A stretch of DNA of 30,656 nt from an uncultured Capnocytophaga sp. (GCF_938029845.1 NZ_CALHGG010000139.1:1-30656); one strand, 5' to 3'; shown: positions 5,973-15,333, counted from the first letter of the stretch. Notes: generated by a model from the letters alone, not told the origin. Made by a program: numbers and translations.

Positions 5973-7574
5973 TTATTTCTTTACTTTTCCTTTTTTGTAT
6001 TTCTTCTTATATACCTCATAACCAATATAGCCAAGCACTCCTAAGCCTAATACCCAATAGAGATAGGAAACAGGTTCTCCTTCCCCATTGACAGTAGTAA
6101 AGAGACGATTCCAACGTATCTTATTAAGTCCTGAAGCATTGCTATCCCAGCTCATCCATACCAATACAGGCTTACCTACCACATGGTCAAAAGGTACAAA
6201 ACCCCAATAACGGCTATCCTCTGAGTTATGGCGGTTATCTCCCATCATCCAGTAATAATCTTGGCGGAAAGTATAGGAGGTAGCTTTTTGCCCATTGATA
6301 AGGATATCATTACCTTGTGTTTGTAGTGTATTGCCCTCGTATTCGGCTATGATACGCTTGTAAAGGGGTAAGTTTTCAGCGGTTAGCTGTACAGTTTTGC
6401 CTTCAGCAGGTATCTCCACAGGACCAAAATTATCTTCACTCCAAGGGAAATGCTCACTATGAGGGAAAATGGCCTTATTGTACTGCTTAGGAGCTACTAT
6501 CTTGGTTACTTTCTCTACATGAGGAACTTGTCCTATTTTCTGAGCCACCTCCTCAGTAGCTGATTGCACGATAAATTGGTTATCCTCCGTAAATCCAGAG
6601 CCATCAGTAATACCAAAACTTTGGAATAAGAATACAGGTAATAACTGTTCTGGAGTATATTGGTTACCATAGAGGCTTACCAAATAGTTTCTGAACTCAG
6701 CATCGGTATCTATTGTATAGGAAGTCTGGAGCTTCGCTCTCACGGGATAAACCTCCTTCTTCCCATTGATATAGACATCTCCATTACGTATCTCAAAGGT
6801 ATCTCCTGCCACAGCCACCGCTCTTTTTACATAGTGGGACTTCTTATCCACTGGCTTATAAGCATGAATCCCAGAAGGATCACGGAAAAAACGTACTGTA
6901 TCGGTAGGCCAGTTGAACACCACTATATCATTACGCTTGATCTTTTGTAAGGCAGGTAAGCGCAAGTAAGGCAACTGAAGCTTAGAACAATAGGACTTCA
7001 CCCCTGCCACAGGTATAGTATCATGTACCATAGGAGCAGCCATAGGGGTCATAGGTAGGCGTGCACCATAGTGGAACTTGCTCACAAAAAGAAAATCCCC
7101 TACCAAAAGGGTTTTCTCCAAGGAAGAAGTAGGAATCGTATAAGGCTGAATGAAATAGGTATGTATGGTAGAGGCGGCCACGACTGCATAGATAATCCCA
7201 TTGAGCCAAGAGGGTACATTCTCGGCAATCACAGCTTCACTCTTTCCTATATATTGTGTCTTAGGCTGATACATTACATAAGCTATAAAAAGCCCTAAAG
7301 TAACTACTGCCAAAAGGGTATAGCGTTTTTGACGATAACCAAATACATGTAACCATTCATAGGCCAAAACAACAGCCATGATATTGCCAATCACAGGCAG
7401 ATAAACCAAGAAAATCCACCACCAAGGACGCTGAATAATCCTAAAGAGTATCAGCATGTTCTGCACAGGAACAAAAGCTTGCCAACCTTTGTAACCTGCC
7501 TTCTGATAACCCTTCCACAAGAAAAGTCCTTGTAAGAGTTGAACTCCTAAAAAAACAATAAGATAAGTCAACAT
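5973..7574 (-). CDS. lepB: Signal peptidase I
   Basis: A 533-residue membrane protease that removes signal peptides from exported proteins. The N-terminus has several hydrophobic segments (about residues 1-18, 50-72, 86-101 and 122-140). The S26 family motifs are all present: the catalytic Ser in PTSSLEKTLLVGD (Ser151), the catalytic Lys in HYVKRAVAVAGD (Lys250) and the late GDNRHNSEDSRYWG box. The residue after the catalytic Ser is Leu instead of the usual Met. Two insertions make it longer than the roughly 320-residue E. coli enzyme, which is usual for flavobacterial LepB. A last hydrophobic segment with a lysine-rich tail ends the protein (about 507-533). It leads an operon with the WbqC gene and has its own promoter. 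Confidence 0.95.
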   Translation of the reverse strand: MLTYLIVFLGVQLLQGLFLWKGYQKAGYKGWQAFVPVQNMLILFRIIQRPWWWIFLVYLPVIGNIMAVVLAYEWLHVFGYRQKRYTLLAVVTLGLFIAYVMYQPKTQYIGKSEAVIAENVPSWLNGIIYAVVAASTIHTYFIQPYTIPTSSLEKTLLVGDFLFVSKFHYGARLPMTPMAAPMVHDTIPVAGVKSYCSKLQLPYLRLPALQKIKRNDIVVFNWPTDTVRFFRDPSGIHAYKPVDKKSHYVKRAVAVAGDTFEIRNGDVYINGKKEVYPVRAKLQTSYTIDTDAEFRNYLVSLYGNQYTPEQLLPVFLFQSFGITDGSGFTEDNQFIVQSATEEVAQKIGQVPHVEKVTKIVAPKQYNKAIFPHSEHFPWSEDNFGPVEIPAEGKTVQLTAENLPLYKRIIAEYEGNTLQTQGNDILINGQKATSYTFRQDYYWMMGDNRHNSEDSRYWGFVPFDHVVGKPVLVWMSWDSNASGLNKIRWNRLFTTVNGEGEPVSYLYWVLGLGVLGYIGYEVYKKKYKKGKVKK

Positions 7575-7594
7575 AAAATATTTGTTTTAGCGCA

Positions 7595-7625
7595 CAAAGA
7601 TAGTATTATTTATGCTCTTACGCAA
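7595..7625 (-). promoter_or_regulatory. lepB promoter
   Basis: On the minus strand a TTG (7623-7625) precedes, by 20 bases, the -7 box TATCTTTG (7595-7602), about 20 bases before the lepB start. The -33 element overlaps the T-tract of the preceding ric terminator, so terminator and promoter share bases. Confidence 0.75.
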
Positions 7626-7656
7626 AAAAACTACTTAGAAAATTTCCAAGTAGTTT
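7624..7656 (-). terminator. ric terminator
   Basis: On the minus strand AAACTACTT and AAGTAGTTT form a 9-bp stem, extendable into the loop by GGAAA/TTTTC pairing, directly followed by T4 beyond the arm (seven Ts in all). It ends transcription of the ric gene before lepB. Confidence 0.75.
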
Positions 7657-7684
7657 CTTCCTTAAATTAAATTGCTATGAGTTA

Positions 7685-8413
7685 TTAAGCGTTTCTTTCT
7701 TGTAATTTTTTCTCCAAGGCAATAGCTTTAGGGAACAATACATTGTTTTCCAAGTGGATATGACGGTGTAAGTCATTCTCAAACTCTTCAAGCATAGCCA
7801 AAGTAACTCTGTAAGTATTACATGCATCGGCAGGTGGTGTATAACCATCGGTAAGGGCAGCAATCTTTGCAAAGCGGTCTCCCTCAATGGTATGGTCATG
7901 CTTCATCATCTCAATAGGATTTTCTACCGTACCAAAGTGAGATGGTTCCAAAGGTTCACCTGTTTGTGAAGCCTTAACAAGCTTTTCTATAAAAGGGAAC
8001 AACACACGTTCTTCTTTTTGAAAATGCTCTGCTAAGTCATGTGCACTTTCGTTAAAGAGTTGATTTACTTCAAAGAGTTCTGGGTGTCTGTCTCCATGTA
8101 CTTTGCAAAGTTTATCCAAAAACTGTACCAAAGTAGGTGTTTTCTCTCTTACATATTCGTGATGTATTTTCACTATATAGTTGGCTAATAAATCCAAAGG
8201 CCAGCTACTTACATCTACTGCATCGCCATTGCCTGAAGGGAGAGAGGAAAGCTCTTCAATAAGTTCCTTCTTAGTTACGTCCTTCTTTTCACAAGCTTCA
8301 TCTATCGTTCTACCTCCACGACAGCAGAAGTCAATTCCATGTTTCTTAAAAATAGCAGCAGTACGAAAATCATCTGCTACAATTTCTCCAATTGTTTTAT
8401 TAGTAAAATCCAT
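7685..8413 (-). CDS. ric: Iron-sulfur cluster repair di-iron protein (RIC/ScdA/YtfE)
   Basis: A 242-residue protein with the ScdA-type N-terminal domain (about 1-65) carrying HGIDFCCRGG (Cys30, Cys31), then a hemerythrin-like four-helix domain. Candidate di-iron ligands are in KIHHEYVRE, ESAHDLAEHFQKEE, MKHDHTIEGD and DLHRHIHLENNVLFP. The family repairs iron-sulfur centres damaged by nitric oxide or oxidants in the cytoplasm. Length matches the family. It is a single-gene unit with a well-formed promoter and its own terminator. Regulation by a nitrosative-stress factor would be expected, but I could not identify an operator in the upstream region. Confidence 0.94.
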   Translation of the reverse strand: MDFTNKTIGEIVADDFRTAAIFKKHGIDFCCRGGRTIDEACEKKDVTKKELIEELSSLPSGNGDAVDVSSWPLDLLANYIVKIHHEYVREKTPTLVQFLDKLCKVHGDRHPELFEVNQLFNESAHDLAEHFQKEERVLFPFIEKLVKASQTGEPLEPSHFGTVENPIEMMKHDHTIEGDRFAKIAALTDGYTPPADACNTYRVTLAMLEEFENDLHRHIHLENNVLFPKAIALEKKLQERNA

Positions 8414-8431
8414 TATTTATTTATTTTTTGG

Positions 8432-8461
8432 CAAAGATATAAATTATTTTCGAAGTATCAA
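8432..8461 (-). promoter_or_regulatory. ric promoter
   Basis: TTG (8459-8461) and TATCTTTG (8432-8439) on the minus strand are separated by exactly 19 bases, 18 bases before the ric start codon. Confidence 0.82.
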
Positions 8462-8637
8462 GCTAAAAAATATTTAAAAGTCTTTTTTTAACTTTTATGC
8501 CATAGGAGAAAAAATACAATTATTTAATACAAAACATTATACGGATTGCAAGCAATTACGCTTTAACAAATAACAACTTTTTCAACCCTTTTCAATAATA
8601 AAATAAATACGAATAAACAATTATTTGTAGAGAGGTC
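8462..8637. other. Intergenic DNA, nothing recognised
   Basis: A very AT-rich stretch between the ric promoter and the sucA terminator with no open frame, hairpin or repeat that I can support. It may hold upstream control sites for ric. Confidence 0.5.
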
Positions 8638-8682
8638 AAAAAGTAAAAGGTAATTAGGTATCTCTACCTATTACCTTTTACT
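8638..8682 (-). terminator. sucA terminator
   Basis: Arms AGTAAAAGGTAA-TTAGGTA and TACCTA-TTACCTTTTACT pair over 18 bp with one bulged T and a TCTC loop. On the minus strand T5 follows. It lies about 35 bases beyond the sucA stop. Confidence 0.8.
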
Positions 8683-8717
8683 CTTTATCTAAATTAAAGT
8701 CTTTTTCTTTTTATCTC

Positions 8718-11504
8718 TTACTTTGAAAAGACTTTATCGATAGCTTCTTGGTGGCGTGCTTTGTGACGCTTAGGACTACCTGGCGCAGGAGCTGAGTAGG
8801 CTTTCATAGCCGCCAATCTCCATGGTACTAAGTCAAAGTTCATAAGCATATAGCCATAAGCTCCCATATTCTTAGGATCTTCCTGTGCCCATACATAGTC
8901 TGTTACTTTAGGATAACGTGCTATTACTTCTTTGAGTTGTTCCACTGGAAGTGGGAAGAGCTGTTCTATACGTACCAAAGCAACATCATTTCTACCCAAT
9001 TTCTCACGTTCTGCAAGCAAATCATAATAGAAACGTCCTGAACAGAATACAAGAGTAGTTACTTCTTCTGGTTTTACTTGAGTATCATCCAATACTTCTT
9101 GGAAATGACCATTTGCAAGCTCTTCTATGGAAGAAATCACCAATGGGTGACGGAGCAGGCTCTTAGGAGAAAGGGCTATAAGTGGCTTTCTGAATGATGC
9201 CTTAAGCTGACGACGTAGTAAGTGATAGATATTAGCTGGGGTTGTACAGTTAGTTACATACATATTTTGAGTAGCACACAACTGTAAGTAGCGCTCTAAG
9301 CGTGCAGAGGAGTGTTCCGCTCCTTGTCCTTCGTAACCATGAGGTAAGAGCATTACCAAACCACTCTGGTTCTTCCACTTATCTTCCCCACAACAGATAT
9401 ACTGATCCATCATGATCTGACCGCCATTGGCAAAATCACCAAATTGTGCTTCCCAAATAGTTAATGTCTTAGGCGTTGTAAGGGAGTATCCGTACTCGAA
9501 TCCTAGTACTCCATATTCAGAAAGTAAGGAGTTATATACATGTAGCTTACCACCACCCTGTGCCGTGATATGAGATAATGGTATGATTTCTTCCTCTGTC
9601 TCTTCTGCCTTAACCACGGCATGACGGTGAGAGAAAGTACCACGACCTACATCTTCTCCTGAAAGACGTACGTCATAACCTTCAGAGAGGAGGGTTGCAA
9701 AAGCCAAGTGCTCAGCCATTCCCCAGTCCACTTTCTGCTCATCGAAGTATATATTGTGACGATCCTTGATAATCTTAGAAATCTTATTAATAAACTTCTT
9801 ATCCTCTGGAAGTGCGGTAATCAGTGCCGCTAATTCGTCCAATTTCTTTTTATCAAAAGAGGTATCCACTCTTTGGAGCATCTGCTCAGCAGAAGCGATA
9901 TGTTCGAATCCTTCCCATTCATTCTGCATGATAGGATTGATAATGGTAAGCTCTTTCTTACGAGAAGCCTCCAATTCTACATCCAAGTAGTTGCGATACT
10001 GTTCCTCGTAGGCTTCTATCTCCTTAGCTGTAATGACACCTTCCTTAATGAGTTTTTCAGTATAGATTGCTGTAGGATTGTGGTGACTTCCAATAATTTT
10101 GTATAATACAGGCTGTGTAAAACGTGGTTCGTCTCCTTCGTTATGACCATATTTGCGGTAACCCACAAGGTCTAAGAATACATCATACCCGAAAGCCATA
10201 CGGTACTCCAATGCTAAGAGCATAGCATGTACTACTGCTTCTGTATCATCGGAATTAACGTGTAAGATAGGTGCTTGGAAACCTTTAGCTATGTCAGTAC
10301 AATAAGTAGTAGAACGAGAGTCAAAAGGATTGGTTGTAAAACCTATCTGATTGTTGATCACTATGTGAATGGTTCCTTTGGTAGTATAACCACGTAAGCG
10401 CTCCATTTGCATTACCTCATATACAATACCTTGTCCAGAGACAGCGGCATCCCCATGCATCACAATAGGCAACACTTGGGAAGGATTATTAGCATAGTGG
10501 TTATCCTGTTTGGCACGTGCTACCCCTTGTAACACAGCACTTACCGTCTCAAGGTGTGAAGGGTTAGGAGCCAAGTTAAGCAATACTTCCTGCCCTTTGG
10601 CTGTTTTGCGAAGGGTAGTAAGTCCCAAGTGGTACTTCACATCTCCATCAAACTCAGGATTAGGATAGTCCTTACCGTCAAACTCTGAGAAAACATCTTG
10701 TAGGTTCTTGCCCAAGATATTTACTAGTACATTCAAGCGGCCACGATGCGCCATCCCTATAACGACCTCTTTGACACCTTGGCGGTCAGCAGCGGCTTCT
10801 ATCAGTGCATCCAAGCCTGGAATTAAGGCCTCATTCCCTTCCAAGGAGAAACGTTTTTGGCCTACATATTTATTATGGAAAAAGTTCTCTAAAGCGGTAG
10901 ATTCTGCTAATTTTTGTAGAATACGTACTTTTTCTTCCTTAGAAAAAGTAGCTGTATAGTCTCCTGAATATATTTTTTCTTGGAACCATTTTTTGGCTGC
11001 GGCATCGTCCAAATGTTCAAATTCTATACCCACATTTTTGGTAAAGGTATCCTCCAATTTCTTAAGAATCACAGAGAGTGGAGAGGCAGGTAAGTATAGC
11101 TCCTTGGCAGCCTCAAAAACAGTAGAAAGGTCTGCCTGAGAAAGTCCAAATTTCTCTAAGGGGAAAGCCACCTGAGCATTGCGTACTCTAAGGGGATCTA
11201 TCTGAGCCAATAAGTGCCCTTGTTGTTGATAAGCCTTAATAAGGTTCAAAACTCGCAATTCTTTCTCTACCTTATCCGATATAGGCAAAGAAGCTACTTG
11301 AGGGGTAGCCACTTGAGGGGCTGGCTGAGAAGAAAAGGACTCTTCTGAGAAGAAATCGTCCCCATAGCTCTCACGAGCAAAATCAAATCCTTGGAAAAAT
11401 GCGCGCCAACTAGCCTCTACCGAGTCGGGGTTCTCCAAATACTGGTCGTACAAATCTGCAAAAAACTGAGTGTTTGCAGCATTAAGAAAAGAATACTTAT
11501 CCAT
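8718..11504 (-). CDS. sucA: 2-oxoglutarate dehydrogenase E1 component
   Basis: A 928-residue thiamine-diphosphate enzyme that decarboxylates 2-oxoglutarate in the TCA cycle and passes the succinyl group to the lipoyl-E2. It has the E1o N-terminal helix (FLNAANTQFFADLYDQYLENP) followed by a Pro/Gln linker (about 55-75), the MAHRGRLNVL block (251-260), the diphosphate-binding signature HGDAAVSGQG...INNQIGFTTNPFDSRSTTYCTD (about 350-405), then GYRKYGHNEGDEPRFTQP. The C-terminal half carries the transketolase-like region (DVGRGTFSHRHAVV, WEAQFGDFANG) and ends in the PRRxxA-like APGSPKRHKARHQ segment. The length is normal. It has its own promoter and terminator, and its E2 partner is not directly adjacent: an acyltransferase gene lies between sucA and the E2 gene upstream. 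Confidence 0.97.
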   Translation of the reverse strand: MDKYSFLNAANTQFFADLYDQYLENPDSVEASWRAFFQGFDFARESYGDDFFSEESFSSQPAPQVATPQVASLPISDKVEKELRVLNLIKAYQQQGHLLAQIDPLRVRNAQVAFPLEKFGLSQADLSTVFEAAKELYLPASPLSVILKKLEDTFTKNVGIEFEHLDDAAAKKWFQEKIYSGDYTATFSKEEKVRILQKLAESTALENFFHNKYVGQKRFSLEGNEALIPGLDALIEAAADRQGVKEVVIGMAHRGRLNVLVNILGKNLQDVFSEFDGKDYPNPEFDGDVKYHLGLTTLRKTAKGQEVLLNLAPNPSHLETVSAVLQGVARAKQDNHYANNPSQVLPIVMHGDAAVSGQGIVYEVMQMERLRGYTTKGTIHIVINNQIGFTTNPFDSRSTTYCTDIAKGFQAPILHVNSDDTEAVVHAMLLALEYRMAFGYDVFLDLVGYRKYGHNEGDEPRFTQPVLYKIIGSHHNPTAIYTEKLIKEGVITAKEIEAYEEQYRNYLDVELEASRKKELTIINPIMQNEWEGFEHIASAEQMLQRVDTSFDKKKLDELAALITALPEDKKFINKISKIIKDRHNIYFDEQKVDWGMAEHLAFATLLSEGYDVRLSGEDVGRGTFSHRHAVVKAEETEEEIIPLSHITAQGGGKLHVYNSLLSEYGVLGFEYGYSLTTPKTLTIWEAQFGDFANGGQIMMDQYICCGEDKWKNQSGLVMLLPHGYEGQGAEHSSARLERYLQLCATQNMYVTNCTTPANIYHLLRRQLKASFRKPLIALSPKSLLRHPLVISSIEELANGHFQEVLDDTQVKPEEVTTLVFCSGRFYYDLLAEREKLGRNDVALVRIEQLFPLPVEQLKEVIARYPKVTDYVWAQEDPKNMGAYGYMLMNFDLVPWRLAAMKAYSAPAPGSPKRHKARHQEAIDKVFSK

Positions 11505-11553
11505 AAAGAATATTATTTTTTATGACGAAAATTTCTATCGTTAATATTACGGA

Positions 11554-11561
11554 CAAAGATA
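11554..11561 (-). promoter_or_regulatory. sucA -7 box
   Basis: TATCTTTG on the minus strand, about 50 bases before the sucA start. Only a weak -33 (TGG at the expected distance) is present. It implies a roughly 40-base leader and shows sucA can be transcribed separately from the upstream operon. Confidence 0.65.
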
Positions 11562-11615
11562 CAAAAAAATAATGACAAAACCAGTACTTTTCATTAGTTT
11601 TTTTATCATCAGTTG

Positions 11616-12506
11616 TCAGAGATGCTGACTACTTACTATTTCCTTGGCGTGCTTAAATCGGTTATGTGTCCAGAGGTAATACTGCGGGGCACGGCGTATC
11701 TGTGCTTCAAGTAGTTGGGTAAAGGTGTCAGTGATTTCATGCGCCACAGTAGTGGCAGGAGCATCGGTAATAAGAGTAAAAGTAGCCTCATAATAGCCTC
11801 TGCGTTTTTTCTGTATATCACAGAATACCACAGGTATATTGAACTGCTTGGCTATACGTTCGGCTCCTGTGAATACAGGTACCTCAATCCCCATGAAGGA
11901 ACGCCAATAAGCCTTATTTGGTGAAGGCGACTGGTCACTTGCCAAACCATAGGCACAGCGTACCCCTTCGTGTTGCAAGCGACGTATCTCCTCTATAGCC
12001 TTGTAGCGGGAGATGAGATAGCTATGGAACTTTTCCCTAAGCCTACGTACAAAACGGTCAAAATAACGATTGGTAATAGGGGTATAGAGTGCGTAGGAAG
12101 TATGAGGTATCTGAGCAGCTAAGGAGAGTAACCATTCATAACTATTATAGTGCCCACACATAATGATAACGCTCTGTCCCTTGTGATAGAAGTCCTCTAT
12201 AAGTTCTTTGTTCGTATAGGTCATACGCTGCTGCATTTGCGCCTGCGATAGCCCCATTGTCCTTATCATCTCCAAGAAGATATCACAGAAATGGTGGTAA
12301 AAAGCAGTCTCTATCTGTTTGATTTCAGCAAGTGGTTTATCTGGAAAGGCAAGGCAAAGATTACGCCTTACCACTTTTTTACGGTAGCCTATAAGTCTAT
12401 AAATAAGAAAGCATATCCCGTCCGATAGCCCATAGAGTAACCTATCAGGTAGGTGTGCTATAAGCCATAGGAAGGGATAAGCAAAATAGAAAACAAAGCG
12501 TTGCAT
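11616..12506 (-). CDS. LpxL/HtrB-like lipid A acyltransferase
   Basis: A 296-residue protein of the lysophospholipid/lipid A acyltransferase family, which adds secondary acyl chains to lipid A at the inner membrane. The N-terminus has a hydrophobic, amphipathic anchor (about 1-38). The RRNLCLAFPDK block, the catalytic HX4E-type motif in CGHYNSYEW (His at about 118) and the later SDQSPSPNKAYWRSFMG...VFTGAERIAKQ region are all characteristic. It starts 3 bases after the stop of the E2 gene, so it is the last gene of the pheT-recR-E2 transcript, and metabolically it is unrelated to its neighbours. Substrate specificity cannot be read from the sequence. Confidence 0.9.
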   Translation of the reverse strand: MQRFVFYFAYPFLWLIAHLPDRLLYGLSDGICFLIYRLIGYRKKVVRRNLCLAFPDKPLAEIKQIETAFYHHFCDIFLEMIRTMGLSQAQMQQRMTYTNKELIEDFYHKGQSVIIMCGHYNSYEWLLSLAAQIPHTSYALYTPITNRYFDRFVRRLREKFHSYLISRYKAIEEIRRLQHEGVRCAYGLASDQSPSPNKAYWRSFMGIEVPVFTGAERIAKQFNIPVVFCDIQKKRRGYYEATFTLITDAPATTVAHEITDTFTQLLEAQIRRAPQYYLWTHNRFKHAKEIVSSQHL

Positions 12507-12509
12507 GAG

Positions 12510-14624
12510 CTATATTTCTCGGTTGATGTCCCACTGCTCGAGGTACTGGGCTACACGCTGTACAAACATACCGCCTAATGCCCCATTGACTACTCTGTGG
12601 TCAAAACTGTGAGAAAGCATGAGCTTATAGCGAATAGCTATCACATCTCCTTCGGGGGTTTCCACTACCGCAGGCACCTTTTGTATAGCTCCTATTGCCA
12701 AGATACCCACTTGAGGTTGGTTTAAGATAGGAGTGCCAAAGAGATTGCCAAAGGCCCCTATATTGGTTACTGTGTAAGTACCGTCCTTTACCTCATCAGG
12801 TTTTAGCTTATTCTCACGGGCACGCTTAGCTAGATCATTTACATTCTTAGCCAAACCTACCAAACTGAGTTGGTCAGCATTCTTTATCACTGGGACGATA
12901 AGGTCACCATTAGGCAAAGCCGTAGCCATACCTATATTAATTTGTTTCTTCTTAAAGATACGTTCGCCATCGGTAGAGATATTCATCAATGGGAAATCAC
13001 GTAAGGCTTTTGCTACCGCTTCTATAAAGATAGGAGTAAAGGTAAGTTTCTCTCCCTCACGTGCTTCAAAGGTTTTTTTGTGCTTGTTACGCCAATTCCA
13101 GATACGAGTAACATCTACCTCAATAAAGCTAGTGGCATGAGCAGACACACGCTTACTCTCAATCATATAGTTAGCGATAAGCTTGCCCATACGGGTCATC
13201 TCTATCACTTCCACATTCTTATCCACAGGAGAAGGTGTATAGGTAGTGGTTGCCACCACTGGTTTTTCCTCTGGCTTGTCCTGAGGTATCTCCAAGCTAA
13301 TAGGAGTAGGTTCTATGGTAATTGGTTGTAATTGCTCTACAGGGGTTTCTACGACTTTCTCTTTTTCAGCCACAGGCGTTTCTTTAGCATGTGTTGCTTC
13401 AAAGTTCTTGATAAAGTCAGAGATATCAGGATATTTTACCTCCTGTGTTTGTGTCTTTTCTTCTTGAGCAGCCGCTGGAGTTTCCTGGTGAGCCACAGGC
13501 ACTTCCTCTACCTGAGTTTCTTCCTCTGGTGTAGGAATCTCTGCCACTGGAGCAGAAGCCTCTTCTTGACTTACAGGAAGTTCTACCACTGGAGCAGGAG
13601 TTTCTTCTTGTGCTGTAGAGGATTCTACTACTGGAACTTCTTGGTGAGCTACAAGGGCTTCTTCCTGCTGATCCTTTTCAGTGGTCTCCTCTTTCTGCTC
13701 TGTAAGGAGTCCTAAATCTGAAGTGGAAGTCACAGCTGCTACTTCCTCATGAGATGGAGCTATTGGAGTAGGCTCTGTTATAGTAGCTGAGAAAGGAGAA
13801 CCTCCGAGCTTATCATCTATAAGAGTTACATCTGCGATTTGAGTAGTAAGATCCGTTGACTCAGCTGGTGAGGTCAAAGAAGAGGTCTCTTGTGTAGGTG
13901 TTGGAACAGTAGCTACGGGAGCCAAAGCGGTAGCTGTTTTGCCATCCCTTCTTTCTAAATAGTTAAATAGGTCGTTCTTGGTTACACGCCCACCTATTCC
14001 TGAACCTTGTATAGAAGCTAGCTCATCCATGGAGATATTTTCCTCCTTGGCAATAGTTTTCACCAAAGGAGAATAGAAAGAGGCATCGGATTCTTCTTGA
14101 GCTACTTCAGGCAAAGTTATTGGCTCTTGAGGTACATAAGGCACCTGAGCTACTAATGCTTCTTCTGCTTGAGGAGAAGTTGGTATCTCTTCAATAGGCT
14201 GTACAGATTTTTCTTCAATGGATTGTACAGGCTGTTGCTCGATAGGCTGTGCAGGCTCTATTTCCAGTGGTTGTATAGGTAACTGCTGAGGTTGTGGTGT
14301 TTCAGTAAGTGGCTGTACCTGAGTCTGCGCAGGTAGAGGAATTACCTGAGAAGCAGGCAATTCTATTGGTTGTGCATTCTCCTGATCGGTTTCTATAATA
14401 GCCATCAGTTGGCCTACTTTTACCACTGTTTTCTCTGGGGTCAAGATTTCTGTAATTACTCCCGATACTTCGCTGGGAATCTCAGAATCCACCTTATCAG
14501 TAGCTACTTCTACCAAGATATCATCTACTTTAATGGTATCTCCTACTTTTTTGAGCCAAGAAGAGACAGTTGCCTCCTCTACACTTTCTCCCATTTGAGG
14601 TAATTTCAGTTCGTATCTTGCCAT
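12510..14624 (-). CDS. 2-oxoacid dehydrogenase E2 (dihydrolipoamide acyltransferase) with giant linkers
   Basis: A 704-residue E2. It has one lipoyl domain (1-78, lipoyl Lys44 in ATDKVDSE), a first linker rich in Pro, Gln and Glu (about 80-180), the peripheral-subunit-binding domain (SPLVKTIAKEENI...GGRVTKNDLFNYL, about 185-223), a second and much longer Glu/Pro/Thr/Val linker (about 228-465) and the catalytic acyltransferase domain (about 472-704) with His676 in SFDHRVVNGALGG. The usual HxxxDG motif reads HRVVNG here, Asn replacing Asp. Typical E2 proteins with one lipoyl domain have about 400-450 residues, so roughly 250 extra residues sit in linkers. The ELKLPQMGESVEEATVSSWL start resembles the general flavobacterial E2 rather than the sucA-linked SucB as I recall. 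The substrate (branched-chain, pyruvate or 2-oxoglutarate) is left open. Confidence 0.92.
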   Translation of the reverse strand: MARYELKLPQMGESVEEATVSSWLKKVGDTIKVDDILVEVATDKVDSEIPSEVSGVITEILTPEKTVVKVGQLMAIIETDQENAQPIELPASQVIPLPAQTQVQPLTETPQPQQLPIQPLEIEPAQPIEQQPVQSIEEKSVQPIEEIPTSPQAEEALVAQVPYVPQEPITLPEVAQEESDASFYSPLVKTIAKEENISMDELASIQGSGIGGRVTKNDLFNYLERRDGKTATALAPVATVPTPTQETSSLTSPAESTDLTTQIADVTLIDDKLGGSPFSATITEPTPIAPSHEEVAAVTSTSDLGLLTEQKEETTEKDQQEEALVAHQEVPVVESSTAQEETPAPVVELPVSQEEASAPVAEIPTPEEETQVEEVPVAHQETPAAAQEEKTQTQEVKYPDISDFIKNFEATHAKETPVAEKEKVVETPVEQLQPITIEPTPISLEIPQDKPEEKPVVATTTYTPSPVDKNVEVIEMTRMGKLIANYMIESKRVSAHATSFIEVDVTRIWNWRNKHKKTFEAREGEKLTFTPIFIEAVAKALRDFPLMNISTDGERIFKKKQINIGMATALPNGDLIVPVIKNADQLSLVGLAKNVNDLAKRARENKLKPDEVKDGTYTVTNIGAFGNLFGTPILNQPQVGILAIGAIQKVPAVVETPEGDVIAIRYKLMLSHSFDHRVVNGALGGMFVQRVAQYLEQWDINREI

Positions 14625-14640
14625 ATTTTTAATTATTAAT

Positions 14641-14709
14641 GATTAATGGTTAGTGATTAGTGGTTAGTGATTAGTGGTTAGTAACTGATTACTAACAACT
14701 GACTACTGC
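14641..14709. repeat. Heptamer tandem array at the recR stop codon
   Basis: About ten 7-bp units in strict register: GATTAAT, then GGTTAGT and GATTAGT alternating (five units), then four degenerate units (AACTGAT, TACTAAC, AACTGAC, TACTGCC). It fills most of the gap between recR and the E2 gene and reaches the recR stop codon. As it lies inside the presumed operon it should be transcribed. Confidence 0.82.
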
Positions 14710-15318
14710 CTATTGTACTTGAAACGGTATACGGTGGAGGATACTCCTACCGAGAGTTACCTCATCGGTATATTCCAGTTCGTCCCCAACGGAAATACCT
14801 CGAGCAATGGTGGAGGTGGTAACATCCAATCCTTCTAACTGTCTGTATATATAGAAGTTAGTCGTATCCCCTTCCATTGTATTGCTTAGTGCAAAGATAA
14901 TTTCCTTTACGCCTCCTTCTTTTACTTTTTTAACTAAGGAAGCTATATTCAACTCATTAGGCCCTATCCCGTCAATAGGAGATATTTTCCCACCAAGGAC
15001 ATGATAGAGACCATTATATTGTCCTGTATGTTCTATCGCCATTACATCGCGCACATCTTCCACTACACAGAGTAGAGAAGCATCTCGGTGAATATTGGCA
15101 CAGATATCACAGATTTCCGTATCGGATATATTATGGCAACTCTTACAGTAAGTAACTTCATTGCGTAACTTAAGTAAGGCCGAAGCCAAGTGCTCTGTTT
15201 GAGTATTAGGTTGCTTGAGCAAATGAAGCGCCAAGCGCAAGGCGGTTCTCTTACCTATCCCTGGGAGCAGAGCAATTTCATAGATAGCATTTTCCAGTAA
15301 TTTGGAAGAAAAATCCAT
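14710..15318 (-). CDS. recR: Recombination mediator protein RecR
   Basis: A 202-residue DNA repair protein that acts with RecO/RecF in loading RecA. Visible parts are the helix-hairpin-helix [17 protein letters not shown] (18-34), a four-Cys zinc site (Cys58, Cys61, Cys70, Cys73 in [19 protein letters not shown]) and a Toprim domain starting [15 protein letters not shown] (82-96) with [12 protein letters not shown] after it. The length is normal for RecR. It begins 15 bases after the pheT stop, so the two are co-transcribed. The heptamer repeat array begins at its stop codon. Confidence 0.96.
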   Translation of the reverse strand: MDFSSKLLENAIYEIALLPGIGKRTALRLALHLLKQPNTQTEHLASALLKLRNEVTYCKSCHNISDTEICDICANIHRDASLLCVVEDVRDVMAIEHTGQYNGLYHVLGGKISPIDGIGPNELNIASLVKKVKEGGVKEIIFALSNTMEGDTTNFYIYRQLEGLDVTTSTIARGISVGDELEYTDEVTLGRSILHRIPFQVQ

Positions 15319-15333
15319 ATTCCTATACTCTTT

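Noticed and set aside
13332..13715. A 127-codon open frame on the plus strand.
   Set aside because: It is the antisense of the E2 low-complexity linker; its Leu/Phe/Ser-rich composition is a by-product of the GAA/CCT repeats.
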